From Maribacter sp. BPC-D8 (GTDB lineage: Bacteria > Bacteroidota > Bacteroidia > Flavobacteriales > Flavobacteriaceae), in assembly GCF_035207705.1 (NCBI RefSeq), contig NZ_CP128187.1:682001-746000 (forward strand): a stretch of 64,000 nucleotides of DNA, in the 5' to 3' direction. Numbering within the stretch: position 1 is the stretch's first letter; every line of letters starts with the position of its first letter. The notes under the pieces were generated by a model that had not been told where the DNA came from, did no database searches, and was given only the letters and a program-made list of their open reading frames with translations. The translations under genes were made by a program, and so were the position numbers. Of this stretch, positions 38,460-47,348 are shown one piece after another.

Positions 38460-38903
38460 TTAATCATACCCATTAAAAATCACCTCACCTTTTGTTTCAG
38501 ATTTCCAGTATTCAATCTGTTCTTTTTCAGTTTTCGATAAGTTTCTAATATCGATATCTTCTAATTTAGAGTTTAAATACTTGGGCTTTAAACAAGGAAA
38601 AATATCTTGTAATTTTCTCTCTAGAAGATGTGGTATTTCTATAAACTCAATATTCATCCAAGAGCTCTCATCTGTAGCACAACAAGAATAGCCATATTGG
38701 CAATTTATGAGTAAATCTATTTTTTCGTTTTCAATGAAATCATAGAGTTTAATACGAACATAATTACTCGTTTCATTTTGGTCATAGAAGGCTTTTATTT
38801 TATATTTTTTCAAATACAAAATATTCTTCTTTAGTAATTCAAGTTTATTACTTAACCCTTCTAAGTTAGAACAATTAAAACCTGTAATACCTTCTTTTAT
38901 CAT
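38460..38903 (-). CDS. Hypothetical cytosolic protein (array gene)
   Basis: The protein has 147 residues and no signal or membrane segment. It contains INCQYGYSCCATDESSWMNI in the middle and a C-terminal helical tail, NLSKTEKEQIEYWKSET. The domain is not recognised. The gene is flanked by AT-rich spacers of 120-140 bases, one of which holds the remnant at 38345-38455. Confidence 0.5.
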   Translation of the reverse strand: MIKEGITGFNCSNLEGLSNKLELLKKNILYLKKYKIKAFYDQNETSNYVRIKLYDFIENEKIDLLINCQYGYSCCATDESSWMNIEFIEIPHLLERKLQDIFPCLKPKYLNSKLEDIDIRNLSKTEKEQIEYWKSETKGEVIFNGYD

Positions 38904-39043
38904 AACGTATTACTTACAATTTTTCTTAGATGATACACAGCTATTCATCAAATAAAAATGAGACAACCTTAGTGAAATCTATGGTTTTCTCAGTAAACAC
39001 ATCCCAAGTAATTAATTGTAAATGGTGTTACCCACGGCTATTT

Positions 39044-40351
39044 TTATTCTGCTAATTCTTTTGCTTTATTCCATAGACTTTCGCCTTTATTCTTAAGATC
39101 CTCACCGGCTTCTTTTAAGTTTTCTGTACTAGCGTATTTCTCTAAATTCTCTATAAAACCTTTTAAATTATCCATGGTTTTAAAAATCTCTTCAGTATGC
39201 GGTACATTCTGTTCTTTCATTACTTTTTTCCAATCTACTTTCGATAAAATTGAAAACATATATTTTGTAGCTATTTTACTTAAAAAATACTTGTCATATA
39301 CGCCGTTTAGTACTTCGCCTGGTTTTCTATTTTTTACATATTCAATAGATTCATCTAATTTTTCTTTATCATCAGAAGAAAGTAAAGTACTAGTTTTTAG
39401 TTTTTTTAAAGCCAAAATGGCTTTTTCGTTTTCTTCATTCTTTAAATACAAGTAGGTTTCAATAGACCAAACAATTTCATTATCCATTCCAATTTCTTTA
39501 GCATCTTTTAAAAACATTTCAAAATCTTCTAAAGCACGTTTTTCGTCAATCTCTCTATCCATCATTAATCTATCAAACCCTCTGAATAAGTGATTTAAAG
39601 AATGCAAGCCTAAATGTGTTTGTTGGTTATTGAGGTTTCCCCATTGAAACATAGCTCTTGTATAGGGTAGGTCCACTTCTTCGTTATTGTTTAACCAATC
39701 TATATTTCTTGAAATCTCATCTTCCGATAAATAATAGAGTCCTTTTTCAAAGAACAAAAACCCTCTAAAATACTGTAACAAGGTTTTTATTTCAGAATCT
39801 GGAAGCAATTCTGGGTATGTTTTAGAACACTCATAAAGCGATACTTCTTTTCCTAAATCTTTGCTTAAAATTACAATGGCACTTAAAACAGAATGCTCAA
39901 TATTTTGGACATACACTTTGTCTTCCCCTTTTAGGTATTCTCTTTGTTTGCTAATAGAATCTCCATAAACCACATTAAAAGCATCTATTAAAGTTGGAAA
40001 AATATCTTCATCGGTTTCCATTATAAAATCTTCCATTTTTTTATAATCTCGATAAATAGAAATATAATCTAGCACAGATAAGCTTTCTGGATTTTCTATA
40101 TCATATTTTACTACTTTATTAAATATTCTATCAAGGTCAGATTTAAAAGATTGAAATTCTGGTGATATAGTATTTTTTTCTGCTGAAGCTCTAATTAGTA
40201 TTTTTCCAAACTTATATGTAGACACTTTATAAGAGTCTAAGTTTTCTACTAGTTCTTTTTTATCTTTTTCTAGTAATTGTTGGTCTGTTTTATCATCGTC
40301 TGAACAACTAAATGTTATGATTAATAGTACAGCTAAAATTATTTTTTTCAT
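39044..40351 (-). CDS. Hypothetical helical lipoprotein (array gene)
   Basis: The protein has 435 residues. The lipobox is LIITFSCSDD. The mature protein is almost entirely helical, with TPR-like features (FEMFLKDAKEIGMDNEIVWS, then YLKNEENEKAILALKKLK). The C-terminus is a charged amphipathic helix (EDLKNKGESLWNKAKELAE). No exact family is recognised. A periplasmic, lipid-anchored location is inferred. Confidence 0.6.
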   Translation of the reverse strand: MKKIILAVLLIITFSCSDDDKTDQQLLEKDKKELVENLDSYKVSTYKFGKILIRASAEKNTISPEFQSFKSDLDRIFNKVVKYDIENPESLSVLDYISIYRDYKKMEDFIMETDEDIFPTLIDAFNVVYGDSISKQREYLKGEDKVYVQNIEHSVLSAIVILSKDLGKEVSLYECSKTYPELLPDSEIKTLLQYFRGFLFFEKGLYYLSEDEISRNIDWLNNNEEVDLPYTRAMFQWGNLNNQQTHLGLHSLNHLFRGFDRLMMDREIDEKRALEDFEMFLKDAKEIGMDNEIVWSIETYLYLKNEENEKAILALKKLKTSTLLSSDDKEKLDESIEYVKNRKPGEVLNGVYDKYFLSKIATKYMFSILSKVDWKKVMKEQNVPHTEEIFKTMDNLKGFIENLEKYASTENLKEAGEDLKNKGESLWNKAKELAE

Positions 40352-40502
40352 ATTTCGTTAGTTTCGAACTAATGGTTGTGTATGGTTTGCGACCTTTTTT
40401 AAATTCACTTAAATTATAGAAATTTACTAATAGTTATAAATAGAAGCTTAATTTGGGTTTAGTAATTTATAGCAAATAATGATAATACTCTTTTACCAAA
40501 AG

Positions 40503-41690
40503 TTATTCATGAATGATACAATTAGGAATTTGTTTTTGTAATTTTTCTAAAGCAAGCTTGTCTAGATTATTTTCTGAAAGGTCGAGTTCTTCTAATTTTG
40601 TTAAGGCTTTTAATTTTTCTAACTCCATTATTTCTATATTGTTTTCTGATAGATTTAGCCAAACCAGTTCAGTTAAATTTTGGAATGAAAGAGGTAAAGT
40701 GACAATTCTATTTTGACTTAAATAAAGACTTTTTAAATTATTTAGTTTTCCGATACTTTCATTTACGATACTCTTATTAAAATTTGCACTTAAATCAAGC
40801 TCTTCTAATGAGTTTAGTCCTTCCAAGTTATTAGGTAAAATTGAAATATCATTATTATTCAATTTCAGCGTGGTTAGTTTTTTTAATTGTGATAAAGAGT
40901 TAGGTATTGATTCTAAATCATTAAAAGATGCATCTAGCTCTATTAGCTCTGAATAATTTCCAATATAATAAGGCAGTTCTTTGAGTTCATTGGCAAACAA
41001 TTTTATATGTGTAAGCTTACTTAGCGCAGAGATATCGGGTAGATATGTTAACTTGTTATTTTCTAGTGTTAGAACCTCTAAATTGCTCAAGTTTTTTATT
41101 TCTGTCGGAAGTTCAGTTATCTGACATCTTTCTATCCACAGCGTTTTAAGATTAGATAACTGACCAATAGATTTCGGTATTTTAGTTAGTTTATACCTGT
41201 AGTTTTTTACAACAATATTTATTAGTGTTTTTAAATTCCCTAAATCTTCAGGTAGTTCAGCTATTTTATTATGTATTAAAATTAAATTTTTAAGCTTGGG
41301 CAGTGAGGTATAGCTATCTGGTATTTTTTGAATAGATGTGTAATTTACTTTAAGCTTAGTCAAGCTTTGAAAACTACCTATACCTGCTTCAGGTAGCTCG
41401 GTGTAATCATTTGGGCCTATATGTAGATGCCATAGTTCTTTAAAATCGCCAATAAATTCAGGAATTTCTGTAAGTGCAGAATTGCCACCTATAATAAGTT
41501 GTTCTAAGTTTTTAAATTCAAGAATTGACTTAGGTATTTCTTCAAGATATTCGTCTTGTAAATCTAAAATTAGTACTTCATTCTTATTAGCAACTTCTAA
41601 GGCTTCTGATAAATTGTATATTTTTAAATCTTGTGCATTGCTTAAAATGCATGTTAGAGAAACTAGTATTGAGAGTATTATTTTATTCAT
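40503..41690 (-). CDS. Leucine-rich repeat protein, exported
   Basis: The protein has 395 residues. The signal peptide is KIILSILVSLTCILSNA. More than a dozen leucine-rich repeats of about 23 residues fill the rest, of the type LKTLWIERCQITELPTEIKN and LTTLKLNNNDISILPNNLEG, which is the bacterial LRR_RI/SDS22-like consensus. LRRs form a curved solenoid for protein binding. No enzymatic domain is attached. The gene is followed by gene-free spacer in both directions. Confidence 0.85.
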   Translation of the reverse strand: MNKIILSILVSLTCILSNAQDLKIYNLSEALEVANKNEVLILDLQDEYLEEIPKSILEFKNLEQLIIGGNSALTEIPEFIGDFKELWHLHIGPNDYTELPEAGIGSFQSLTKLKVNYTSIQKIPDSYTSLPKLKNLILIHNKIAELPEDLGNLKTLINIVVKNYRYKLTKIPKSIGQLSNLKTLWIERCQITELPTEIKNLSNLEVLTLENNKLTYLPDISALSKLTHIKLFANELKELPYYIGNYSELIELDASFNDLESIPNSLSQLKKLTTLKLNNNDISILPNNLEGLNSLEELDLSANFNKSIVNESIGKLNNLKSLYLSQNRIVTLPLSFQNLTELVWLNLSENNIEIMELEKLKALTKLEELDLSENNLDKLALEKLQKQIPNCIIHE

Positions 41691-41734
41691 ACTTTTTAAA
41701 GTATTTAGTATGGTTGTCTTTGATTAATAATCTT

Positions 41735-41869
41735 TTAACGAGATACAACTTCTATTATTTTATCAAACATATAAGTGACAATACTATTCGCAATAAATAA
41801 TACAGAAATAACTAAGGTAGTTTTAACTAAAACATCTAAAAATGTAATTATTGCAGGCAGTTCATTTAA
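41735..41869 (-). pseudogene. Short reading frame without start codon, probable cassette-gene remnant
   Basis: On the minus strand a frame of about 44 codons ends at TAA 41735 and encodes a hydrophobic peptide (FLDVLVKTTLVISVLFIANS plus IVTYMFDKIIEVVSR) that looks like the last membrane helix of a real protein. There is no ATG, and the frame begins directly at the box GTTAAAT of element R2. It may be a cassette gene that lost its 5' part. Confidence 0.35.
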
Positions 41870-42065
41870 CGTAGGCTACTTGCTGGTAATTTCTGCACTT
41901 TGCGTAGTATGTAGGTAAAGAAATTATTCACTTCCATCTACGCACAAAGTTAAATGGTTTTGTACGCCTGTACCGAAAAGGCACGTTCGGGCGTGTTTTT
42001 TCTTTTTTTGTATTAAAGCGAAATCCCAAAGATTCCGCTACCTCATAAAAATAGGCAAACCTTTT
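41864..42065. repeat. attC-like palindromic element lacking its right arm (R2)
   Basis: The left box ATTTAAC (41864-41870) fits the classical RYYYAAC consensus. Internal features are intact: the GTACGCC...GGCACGTTCGGGCG hairpin and the core GCGAAATCCCAAAGATTCCGC followed by TACCTCATAAAAATAGGCAA. The sequence then runs into the CPBP gene's stop without a right arm or box, so a deletion of about 40 bases is likely. Confidence 0.65.
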
Positions 42066-42076
42066 AATTAAGCACT

Positions 42077-42880
42077 TTAGTCCTCATTACTTATAGGTTT
42101 CGTTGCAAAACGTTTTTCTTTGTATGCTTTTCCAAAAATCAAGATTAAGATTAGAAACACGGATGCTGAAACAATTATATTGCCAAATTGATTATTCATA
42201 CTAGTAGTTGGGAATACAGAAATATATATTAAATCGTGTAATAGATGAAAAGCTATTGCGATATAAATAGAGTATCTAAACGCACCTATATAAGCTATCA
42301 TCAATGATAAGGCAACGCCCATTATTGGATATAAAATTAATCCTTCAATAATAGGTTGTTGAGCGAAGTTATATCCCTTCAAAGCTAACGGTAGATGCCA
42401 AAAACCCCATACAAGACCTAGTATTGTTACCCCTTTTAGATTCCCGTAAGTTTTAGTCAATTTTTCTTGTAAATATCCTCTCCAACCTATTTCTTCTCCT
42501 AGAACCAATAGAGTTATCAATGCAAGATTAGGAAGAGCTAAATTCTCAAGACTTAATAATGATAAATTAGGAACAGTTCTAAAATCAAGTTTTATTTGAG
42601 TTATTAAAATGATTGTTAGATAAAGTATTGGAAATAATATTGCTAATAAAATACTTCTTATAGATGTCTTTTTGAAGTATAAACTATGCCATGTGAGTTC
42701 TGTTTTTTTACTTACTATCAGAACTGATATAGTAGGTAAAAATGCCCAGATTAATTGCAGAATAAGACTTGTAATTTGATTATTTATAGTTGCTAAATGA
42801 AAAACAACTAGTCCGTAAATCCAAGAGATTCCTAAAACCCAGCATATGTATTTCTCCGCTTCTCCAACAACTAATTTCAT
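42077..42880 (-). CDS. CPBP-family intramembrane metalloprotease (array gene)
   Basis: The protein has 267 residues and about eight hydrophobic helices. The Abi/CPBP motifs are present: [10 protein letters not shown] (EExxxR), VWGFWHLPL (FxxxH) and FHLLHDLI (HxxxD/N), which form the metal site of type II CAAX-like proteases. In bacteria these proteins are linked to bacteriocin self-immunity and envelope functions. It is bordered by elements R2 and R3 and forms a typical one-gene cassette. Confidence 0.88.
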   Translation of the reverse strand: MKLVVGEAEKYICWVLGISWIYGLVVFHLATINNQITSLILQLIWAFLPTISVLIVSKKTELTWHSLYFKKTSIRSILLAILFPILYLTIILITQIKLDFRTVPNLSLLSLENLALPNLALITLLVLGEEIGWRGYLQEKLTKTYGNLKGVTILGLVWGFWHLPLALKGYNFAQQPIIEGLILYPIMGVALSLMIAYIGAFRYSIYIAIAFHLLHDLIYISVFPTTSMNNQFGNIIVSASVFLILILIFGKAYKEKRFATKPISNED

Positions 42881-42909
42881 TTTAGGATTATAGTTTCTTT
42901 AAAATGTTT

Positions 42910-43104
42910 TACATCATTTTGGCAAAGCGTAGGGCGGAGGCAGGAAAATTTTTTGTTTCCTTTTGCGCACAAAGCGAAATCTTTTTGTTTTGTTTTTTTT
43001 TTTTTTTGTATCAAAGCGAAATCCCAAAGATTTCGTGACCTCATAAAAATACGCACACCTTTCGTTCAAGCCAAAAGCCGGTATCGTTTATAGGTTGTGT
43101 TGGG
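42910..43104. repeat. attC-like palindromic element (R3)
   Basis: It is bounded by TACATC (42910) and GTTGGG (43099-43104). GTTGGGT matches the classical GTTRRRY. Twenty-two bases separate the left box from the arm end (GGGCGG), and 21 on the right. The internal hairpin GCGAAATC-CCAAA-GATTTCG and a CAT-rich core are as in R5 and R7. It lies 30 bases from the CPBP start codon and 42 bases from the ParE stop. Confidence 0.8.
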
Positions 43105-43145
43105 TGTAATTTTTATTCCCGTATTCTGTTTTCCAAATCCATCCT

Positions 43146-43412
43146 TTATTGTAGTATTCTAATAACCTCAATTTCATCTTCAGAGATTGAGTGATAGAAA
43201 ATAATGTGCTTTCCAGATTTGATTCCAAGTAAACCTTTGCTAATTCCATCATATTCATTGCCGACATGTGGATTTTCTCCAATTCCATTGCAAATGAGCT
43301 TAATTATAGCATAATATTTGCCAGCCTGGGATTCCGACCATTCTTCAAAAGTATATATCCAAATATCATTTAAGTCATTAATAGCCTCTTGTCTAAAAAT
43401 AACTTTAGCCAT
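43146..43412 (-). CDS. parE: ParE/RelE-family toxin
   Basis: The protein has 88 residues. The ParE fold signature is clear: MAKVIFRQEAINDLNDIWIY, NPHVGNEYDGI, then GLLGIKSGKHIIFYH and the last strand EVIRIL. ParE toxins poison gyrase, while RelE relatives cut mRNA; the sequence is closer to ParE (no RelE catalytic set). It overlaps the antitoxin gene by 8 bases. Toxin-antitoxin pairs stabilise cassette arrays in chromosomal integrons, so the position between R3 and R4 is telling. Confidence 0.88.
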   Translation of the reverse strand: MAKVIFRQEAINDLNDIWIYTFEEWSESQAGKYYAIIKLICNGIGENPHVGNEYDGISKGLLGIKSGKHIIFYHSISEDEIEVIRILQ

Positions 43413-43653
43413 TCTTTCTTTTTTCAGATTTTAAATTTTTCAGATTTTCATCAAAGCTAAAATTTTCAACTCGCGGGCTATTTAAGCCTTCCTGAATGGC
43501 ATTTCTTAATGCAATTACTTTGCTTTCTTCATTTTCCAAAAGTCGTAGCCCCGCTCTGACTACTTCGCTAACATTTTTATAACGTCCAGCTGATACCTGC
43601 GCACTTATGAATTGGTCAAAATAATTTCCAAGTGATATCGATGTATTTTTCAT
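43405..43653 (-). CDS. parD: ParD-family ribbon-helix-helix antitoxin
   Basis: The protein has 82 residues. The N-terminal ribbon-helix-helix (NTSISLGNYFDQFI, then GRYKNVSEVVRAGLRLLE) is that of ParD/CC2985-type antitoxins, and the acidic, flexible tail (RVENFSFDENLKNLKSEKR) wraps the toxin. It precedes the toxin gene with an 8-base overlap, the usual order. A perfect inverted repeat 20 bases upstream of the start codon should be its own operator. Confidence 0.9.
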   Translation of the reverse strand: MKNTSISLGNYFDQFISAQVSAGRYKNVSEVVRAGLRLLENEESKVIALRNAIQEGLNSPRVENFSFDENLKNLKSEKRKNG

Positions 43654-43672
43654 ATTAAGGATGTTTCCTTAA

Positions 43673-43693
43673 AATTACCAAAAATTGGTAATT
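43673..43693 (-). promoter_or_regulatory. Inverted repeat, likely ParD operator
   Basis: AATTACCAA-AAA-TTGGTAATT is a perfect palindrome directly upstream of parD. ParD proteins bind such sites to repress their operon. The 72-base gap between parD and the neighbouring element box is among the longest in the intact part of the array, which suits a cassette with its own promoter. Confidence 0.65.
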
Positions 43694-43725
43694 ATTCCAA
43701 AATTTAATGATTTTCTGAAATTATA

Positions 43726-43932
43726 CACAACAAAGTATCCATGTGTAGTGCGTTGGCAAGGAAACTTTTTGTTTCCGTCTACGCATGTAGCTAAAGCTTT
43801 TTGTTTAGTTTTATTTTTTCTTGTACAAAGCTAAATTCACACCCGATAGCTATCGGGATTAGCGACTTCATAAATATACACAGACCATTCGATTTAGCCC
43901 TAAAGTTCGCATTACGTTTGGGTGGTGTTAGC
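43726..43932. repeat. attC-like palindromic element (R4)
   Basis: The boxes are CACAAC (43726) and GTTAGC (43927). Arm lengths are 22 bases left and 20 right, measured from the AAC triplets to the GCG end. Internal hairpins are GGAAAC-TTTTT-GTTTCC and a long one built on GCTAAAT...ATTAGC that contains the perfect CCCGATAGCTATCGGG. The right box lies 1 base from the stop codon of the gene at 43934. Confidence 0.85.
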
Positions 43933-43933
43933 T

Positions 43934-44980
43934 TTAGTTTTTTCTATGATATGTTAGTTTCAATTCAAATCCATTGACGTACTCTGCAAGTAACACTAAC
44001 TCGTTTTTTGATAAACTATCTATTTTAAATAAGTTAATAAGTGTTGTTTTTTCTTTTATGGTTAATGTATCTCTTCTTACCTGGTCTTTTGGCCAAGCGA
44101 CATCAGGTATTATCATTAGATTGCTTGTGCCACCAAGAATCCATTTTTTGATGGACTCAATATTTCCTCTTTTTATAAGAATACTGTCTTTACTTATTTG
44201 GAGAAAATCCAAAGTTGGTCTTTGATAACCCTTCGGTAAACGCATTTGTTCGATTCTTAGAGTATCACAAATTTTCAATACCCAATCTCCTAGTAGATTT
44301 TTTGGAGTTTCATGGTTTCGCTCTTTAAGCGTATAATTAAATTTCTGCTTGTCTTGAATCGATAAGTGCACCTTGTTATTTACCAATGAGTCAACCGATA
44401 GAGCTGTTATGTTTAGTTTATCGAAAACTAAAAACAAATTGTTCTTAATATTGAAAGTATTCCAATGTCCAACAGAAACTTCTTCGGTTTCGTGTAGGTA
44501 ATCGATAAATAGTCCGTTTTCCAAGAATTCGGTATTTACTAACGAACGATTGCCTTGCCATTCATATGATTTGTTGCTTGGATTCCAGTTTATTTCCGAC
44601 TTAAGTTGCTTTTGCTTTTTAAATACCTCTTTTGTGCTATTTTCAGTATCATAGCTAATTATAATACTATCATGCGATATTTCGTGAATATATATCCTGT
44701 TAAAGTTTTCATCTTCGGTTACAATTCTGTCCGATGTCCTTTTGAATTTGGTTTTAAAATACTTTGCGTCAGATCCATTTTTAGGATCTCCTGTCGTCCT
44801 AAAAAAGATACTGTCTCCAACTATCCGCATAATTTTATTATAATCCGCAATTCCTTGATTTGGGATTGTTTGAATTTGATATGCGCTTACCCAAAGTCCA
44901 TCCATATCATATTTTGGTTGAGTGCAGCCGTATTCTAGAATTAGCATGCAAATTATCGATATGAATATTATTTTTTTCAA
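43934..44980 (-). CDS. Hypothetical lipoprotein (array gene)
   Basis: The protein has 348 residues. The start is TTG at 44980, giving a normal signal peptide (KKIIFISIICMLILEYGCTQ) with a lipobox-like EYGCTQ. The mature part is mixed, with repeated short strands (DGLWVSAYQIQTIP and GDWVLKICDTLRIEQ). No family is recognised. The gene fills almost the whole distance between R4 and R5. Confidence 0.55.
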   Translation of the reverse strand: MKKIIFISIICMLILEYGCTQPKYDMDGLWVSAYQIQTIPNQGIADYNKIMRIVGDSIFFRTTGDPKNGSDAKYFKTKFKRTSDRIVTEDENFNRIYIHEISHDSIIISYDTENSTKEVFKKQKQLKSEINWNPSNKSYEWQGNRSLVNTEFLENGLFIDYLHETEEVSVGHWNTFNIKNNLFLVFDKLNITALSVDSLVNNKVHLSIQDKQKFNYTLKERNHETPKNLLGDWVLKICDTLRIEQMRLPKGYQRPTLDFLQISKDSILIKRGNIESIKKWILGGTSNLMIIPDVAWPKDQVRRDTLTIKEKTTLINLFKIDSLSKNELVLLAEYVNGFELKLTYHRKN

Positions 44981-44986
44981 ATTAAA

Positions 44987-45210
44987 ACTAATGTTTTAGC
45001 TATGAACAGTACGTGAACAAACTAGTTTGCTTTCCGCCACGCACATAGCGAAATCCTTTGGTTTTGCCCGTCCGTATCGAAAAGGCACGTTCGGGTGGTT
45101 TTTTTCTTTTTTCGTGTCAAAGCGAAATCCCAAAGATTTCGCGACCTCATAAATATACTCAAACCTTTCGTTTTAGCCTGAAGCCCGTCTTATTAATAGG
45201 TTGCGTTGTA
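44987..45210. repeat. attC-like palindromic element (R5)
   Basis: The right box GTTGTA (45205-45210) lies 10 bases from the stop of the split gene at 45221. The left box is diverged (ACTAAT at 44987-44992), but the following 22 bases align with R7 and R9. The right arm is 20 bases. Internal structures are the self-complementary GCAAACTAGTTTGC, a CCCG...ACGTTCGGG stem, and the perfect GCGAAATC-CCAAA-GATTTCGC hairpin. Confidence 0.8.
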
Positions 45211-45220
45211 CAAAGGTTTT

Positions 45221-45760
45221 TTAGTCTGTTGAGTACCATTTTTTTTCCAACTTATTATAATGATATTCATAGCCATAATAAGATTTAAACCCGATAGAAT
45301 AATTTTCATTTTCATAGAGTTCATAAATGTACTTTGTCCCAATACTTGTCCTTTCTGGCAAATCAACATTTGCTTCATTTTCAAGCTCAATTAATGATTT
45401 AGGATAAGAACCATTTCTCTCTCTATAAGCCTCAACTATTTCAACTAAAACAACTCCATTATGCTATGAATTCTCAATTTGCCATTCTCTAATTGGATTT
45501 GAAACCAACCAAATAAAAAGTAACTGAATAATCGATATAATAAAGTAGTATTTAAATTTTGTTGATTGCTTTATGTCAATGAGAATTGATATTACAAGAC
45601 CTATTAATAATACAATAAATAAAAACATTAAATAAAAAAACAGTCCTAATCCAAATTCCCAAACAAAGGAAAAATTCCAGACATATAACACTAAAAATAG
45701 AAAGGATAAAATACCAAAAAGTACTAGAGTAAACTTTTTTGGGTCTGAAATATTTTTCAA
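45221..45760 (-). pseudogene. Array gene interrupted by an in-frame TAG stop
   Basis: A frame starting at TTG 45760 gives 98 residues with two or three membrane helices (FTLVLFGILSFLFLVLYVWN and later ones) and stops at TAG 45464-45466. The same frame continues without shift for 80 more sensible codons (HNGVVLVEIVEAYRERNGSY, then PKSLIELENE, ending KKWYSTD) to TAA at 45221, 10 bases from element R5. The whole is therefore a protein of about 179 residues split by one amber codon. Either it is a recent point-mutation pseudogene or the stop is read through. Confidence 0.7.
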
Positions 45761-45783
45761 TTGATTTTATTTTTCAGCTTATG

Positions 45784-45913
45784 TAGAACGTTTATGTATA
45801 AGAATAGTTGCGGGTTTGTATGCGAGGATTTTCCGAAGGAAAATCAGACGTAACAAACAAGGAACTAACTTTGGTTTAGCTAAAACTAGCAATTTTTTTT
45901 ATATGGTGTTGTG
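45784..45913. repeat. attC-like palindromic element, short divergent type (R6)
   Basis: The boxes are TAGAAC (45784) and GTTGTG (45908-45913). The arm ends are TTGC on both sides (22 bases left, 19 right). There is one strong internal hairpin, GATTTTCC-GAA-GGAAAATC. It lies 6 bases from the stop of the gene at 45920 and 23 bases from the start of the split gene. It has the same layout and orientation as the others but a different internal sequence. Confidence 0.65.
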
Positions 45914-45919
45914 GTGAGT

Positions 45920-46630
45920 TTACCATAGTTCTTCCATTTGTTCTGGTGTATCTAAAAACAGTATCCACTTTCCATTTTTTCTTATATATGTGTTTTCTGT
46001 TAGCTGAATATTGTCTTGGACTGAGGCATCATACATATGTTTTGCAACAGGTTTCATTGTTCTAAAACTTTCCATTAACTTCATATCAGAGAAGAATAGC
46101 AAATTTTTTGCGGGTATCGATACAGCAATAGTATCAGATTTTACAATTTGCTGAACTGTATTATCCCAAAATTCATCTACTAACATCATAGAAGGCGGAT
46201 AGTTTGCATCCATTTCTAGTTTATAGAAAGGTTTTGATTCTGTATTCTGTTGAGAAAAATCTTGCACACTGACACTATTTCTTTCATTGAAGCGATCTGT
46301 CAGGTTTCTCATGGCAGTATTATCAACTATTTCTCTATCGAAATTGAATTGGTCAAGATGAGATTGCGAAATCATTTCAAACTTGTCTCCCATATCTAAC
46401 ACATAACATTTCACAATACCTTCTGCTATTGGTTCCATTATGATAGGATTTTTGTTTTGAGACATTTTTATTCTTTCGTCATCGACAGATTTAATTACTG
46501 GAAAAATACTTCTTCCAATAGATACATAGCCTTCTCTCTCTTTCTTTATTTCTTCGACAGGTGTTTCAAGTCCTTTTTTAACTTTATGGTTGACTGGCTC
46601 TTTTTTAAATAATTTCTTCAGAAAACTCAT
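45920..46630 (-). CDS. DUF1444 (YtpQ)-like protein (array gene)
   Basis: The protein has 236 residues and is cytosolic with a basic N-terminus (SFLKKLFKKEPVNHKVKKG). The middle and end resemble DUF1444/YtpQ proteins: CYVLDMGDKFEMISQSHLDQ, then PPSMMLVDEFWDNTVQQI, followed by DTIAVSIPAKNLLFFSDMK. The function of that family is unknown. It forms a single-gene cassette between R6 and R7. Confidence 0.5.
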   Translation of the reverse strand: MSFLKKLFKKEPVNHKVKKGLETPVEEIKKEREGYVSIGRSIFPVIKSVDDERIKMSQNKNPIIMEPIAEGIVKCYVLDMGDKFEMISQSHLDQFNFDREIVDNTAMRNLTDRFNERNSVSVQDFSQQNTESKPFYKLEMDANYPPSMMLVDEFWDNTVQQIVKSDTIAVSIPAKNLLFFSDMKLMESFRTMKPVAKHMYDASVQDNIQLTENTYIRKNGKWILFLDTPEQMEELW

Positions 46631-46675
46631 ATCCTATTTTTTTTATGTTAGTTAAATCGCATATATGTAATTCAA

Positions 46676-46869
46676 TACAACACAGTACCTATGAACAGTA
46701 CGGGAGCAAACTAGCGTTTACTTTCCGCCACGCACAAAGCGAAATCTTTTGGTTTTGTTTTTTCTTTTTTTGTGTCAAAGCGAAATCCTAAAGATTTCGC
46801 GACTTCATAAAAATACGCAAACCTTGGCGTTTAAAACCTAAGCCCGTATTGTTTATAGGTTTTGTTGCC
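46676..46869. repeat. attC-like palindromic element (R7)
   Basis: The boxes are TACAAC (46676-46681) and GTTGCC (46864-46869). The left arm ACCTATGAACAGTACGG and the inverted right arm ACCTATAAACAATACGG differ only at two positions (G against A). Arm lengths are 22 and 20. The internal hairpin is GCGAAATC-CTAAA-GATTTCGC. The right box lies 11 bases from the stop of the next gene. Confidence 0.88.
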
Positions 46870-46880
46870 AGTAGTTGTTT

Positions 46881-47270
46881 TTATTCCGTTTCAAATATTT
46901 CACGAATCTCAGGATTAATTTCTTTCCAATTTTTTTCATCCTGTTTTGTCCAAATTTCCGTTTTATTAAATACACTACCAGTCGGCCAAATAAGTCCTGC
47001 TCCGATTGCTTTTGCGTATAATTTATGGCTTTCGTCAACAGTCAATTTTGAGAAAGCAAAACATTTCCATTTCACTACTTTATAACTCCACCAAAGCCAA
47101 CCGATGCAGATCGCAATAATAACAGCGACCATCACAATAAAATCCACTTTCTCTGACTTCAGAACATTTTCAGCATACCAATTAGTGATAAATCCACAAA
47201 AGACAACGAAAGTAACTAGAGGTCCATAAACCATAATCAGTCCTTTGTTTATCAACTTACTTAAGTTCAT
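46881..47270 (-). CDS. Small membrane protein, unknown (array gene)
   Basis: The protein has 129 residues with two hydrophobic helices (about 13-33 and 43-64), followed by a soluble tail that contains AIGAGLIWPTGSVFNKTEIW and ends in an acidic helix (WKEINPEIREIFETE). The family is not recognised. The second IS copy has inserted 39 bases upstream of its start codon, between it and element R8, and may alter its expression. Confidence 0.55.
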   Translation of the reverse strand: MNLSKLINKGLIMVYGPLVTFVVFCGFITNWYAENVLKSEKVDFIVMVAVIIAICIGWLWWSYKVVKWKCFAFSKLTVDESHKLYAKAIGAGLIWPTGSVFNKTEIWTKQDEKNWKEINPEIREIFETE

Positions 47271-47348
47271 TTAGTTAAATTTTCGAATTTAAAAAGATGG
47301 TTGAGTAAATGTCACGTCCTAAAATACGGCTACAGATTAATATTAGTT

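Noticed and set aside
43088..43288. Reverse-strand open frame of 66 codons ending inside R3
   Set aside because: It is the shifted frame of parE and runs into the palindromic element; the ParE frame has clear family motifs.
45193..45390. Reverse-strand open frame of 65 codons
   Set aside because: It is a shifted frame of the second part of the split gene at 45221-45760; the frame in phase with the upstream 98 residues gives the more protein-like sequence.
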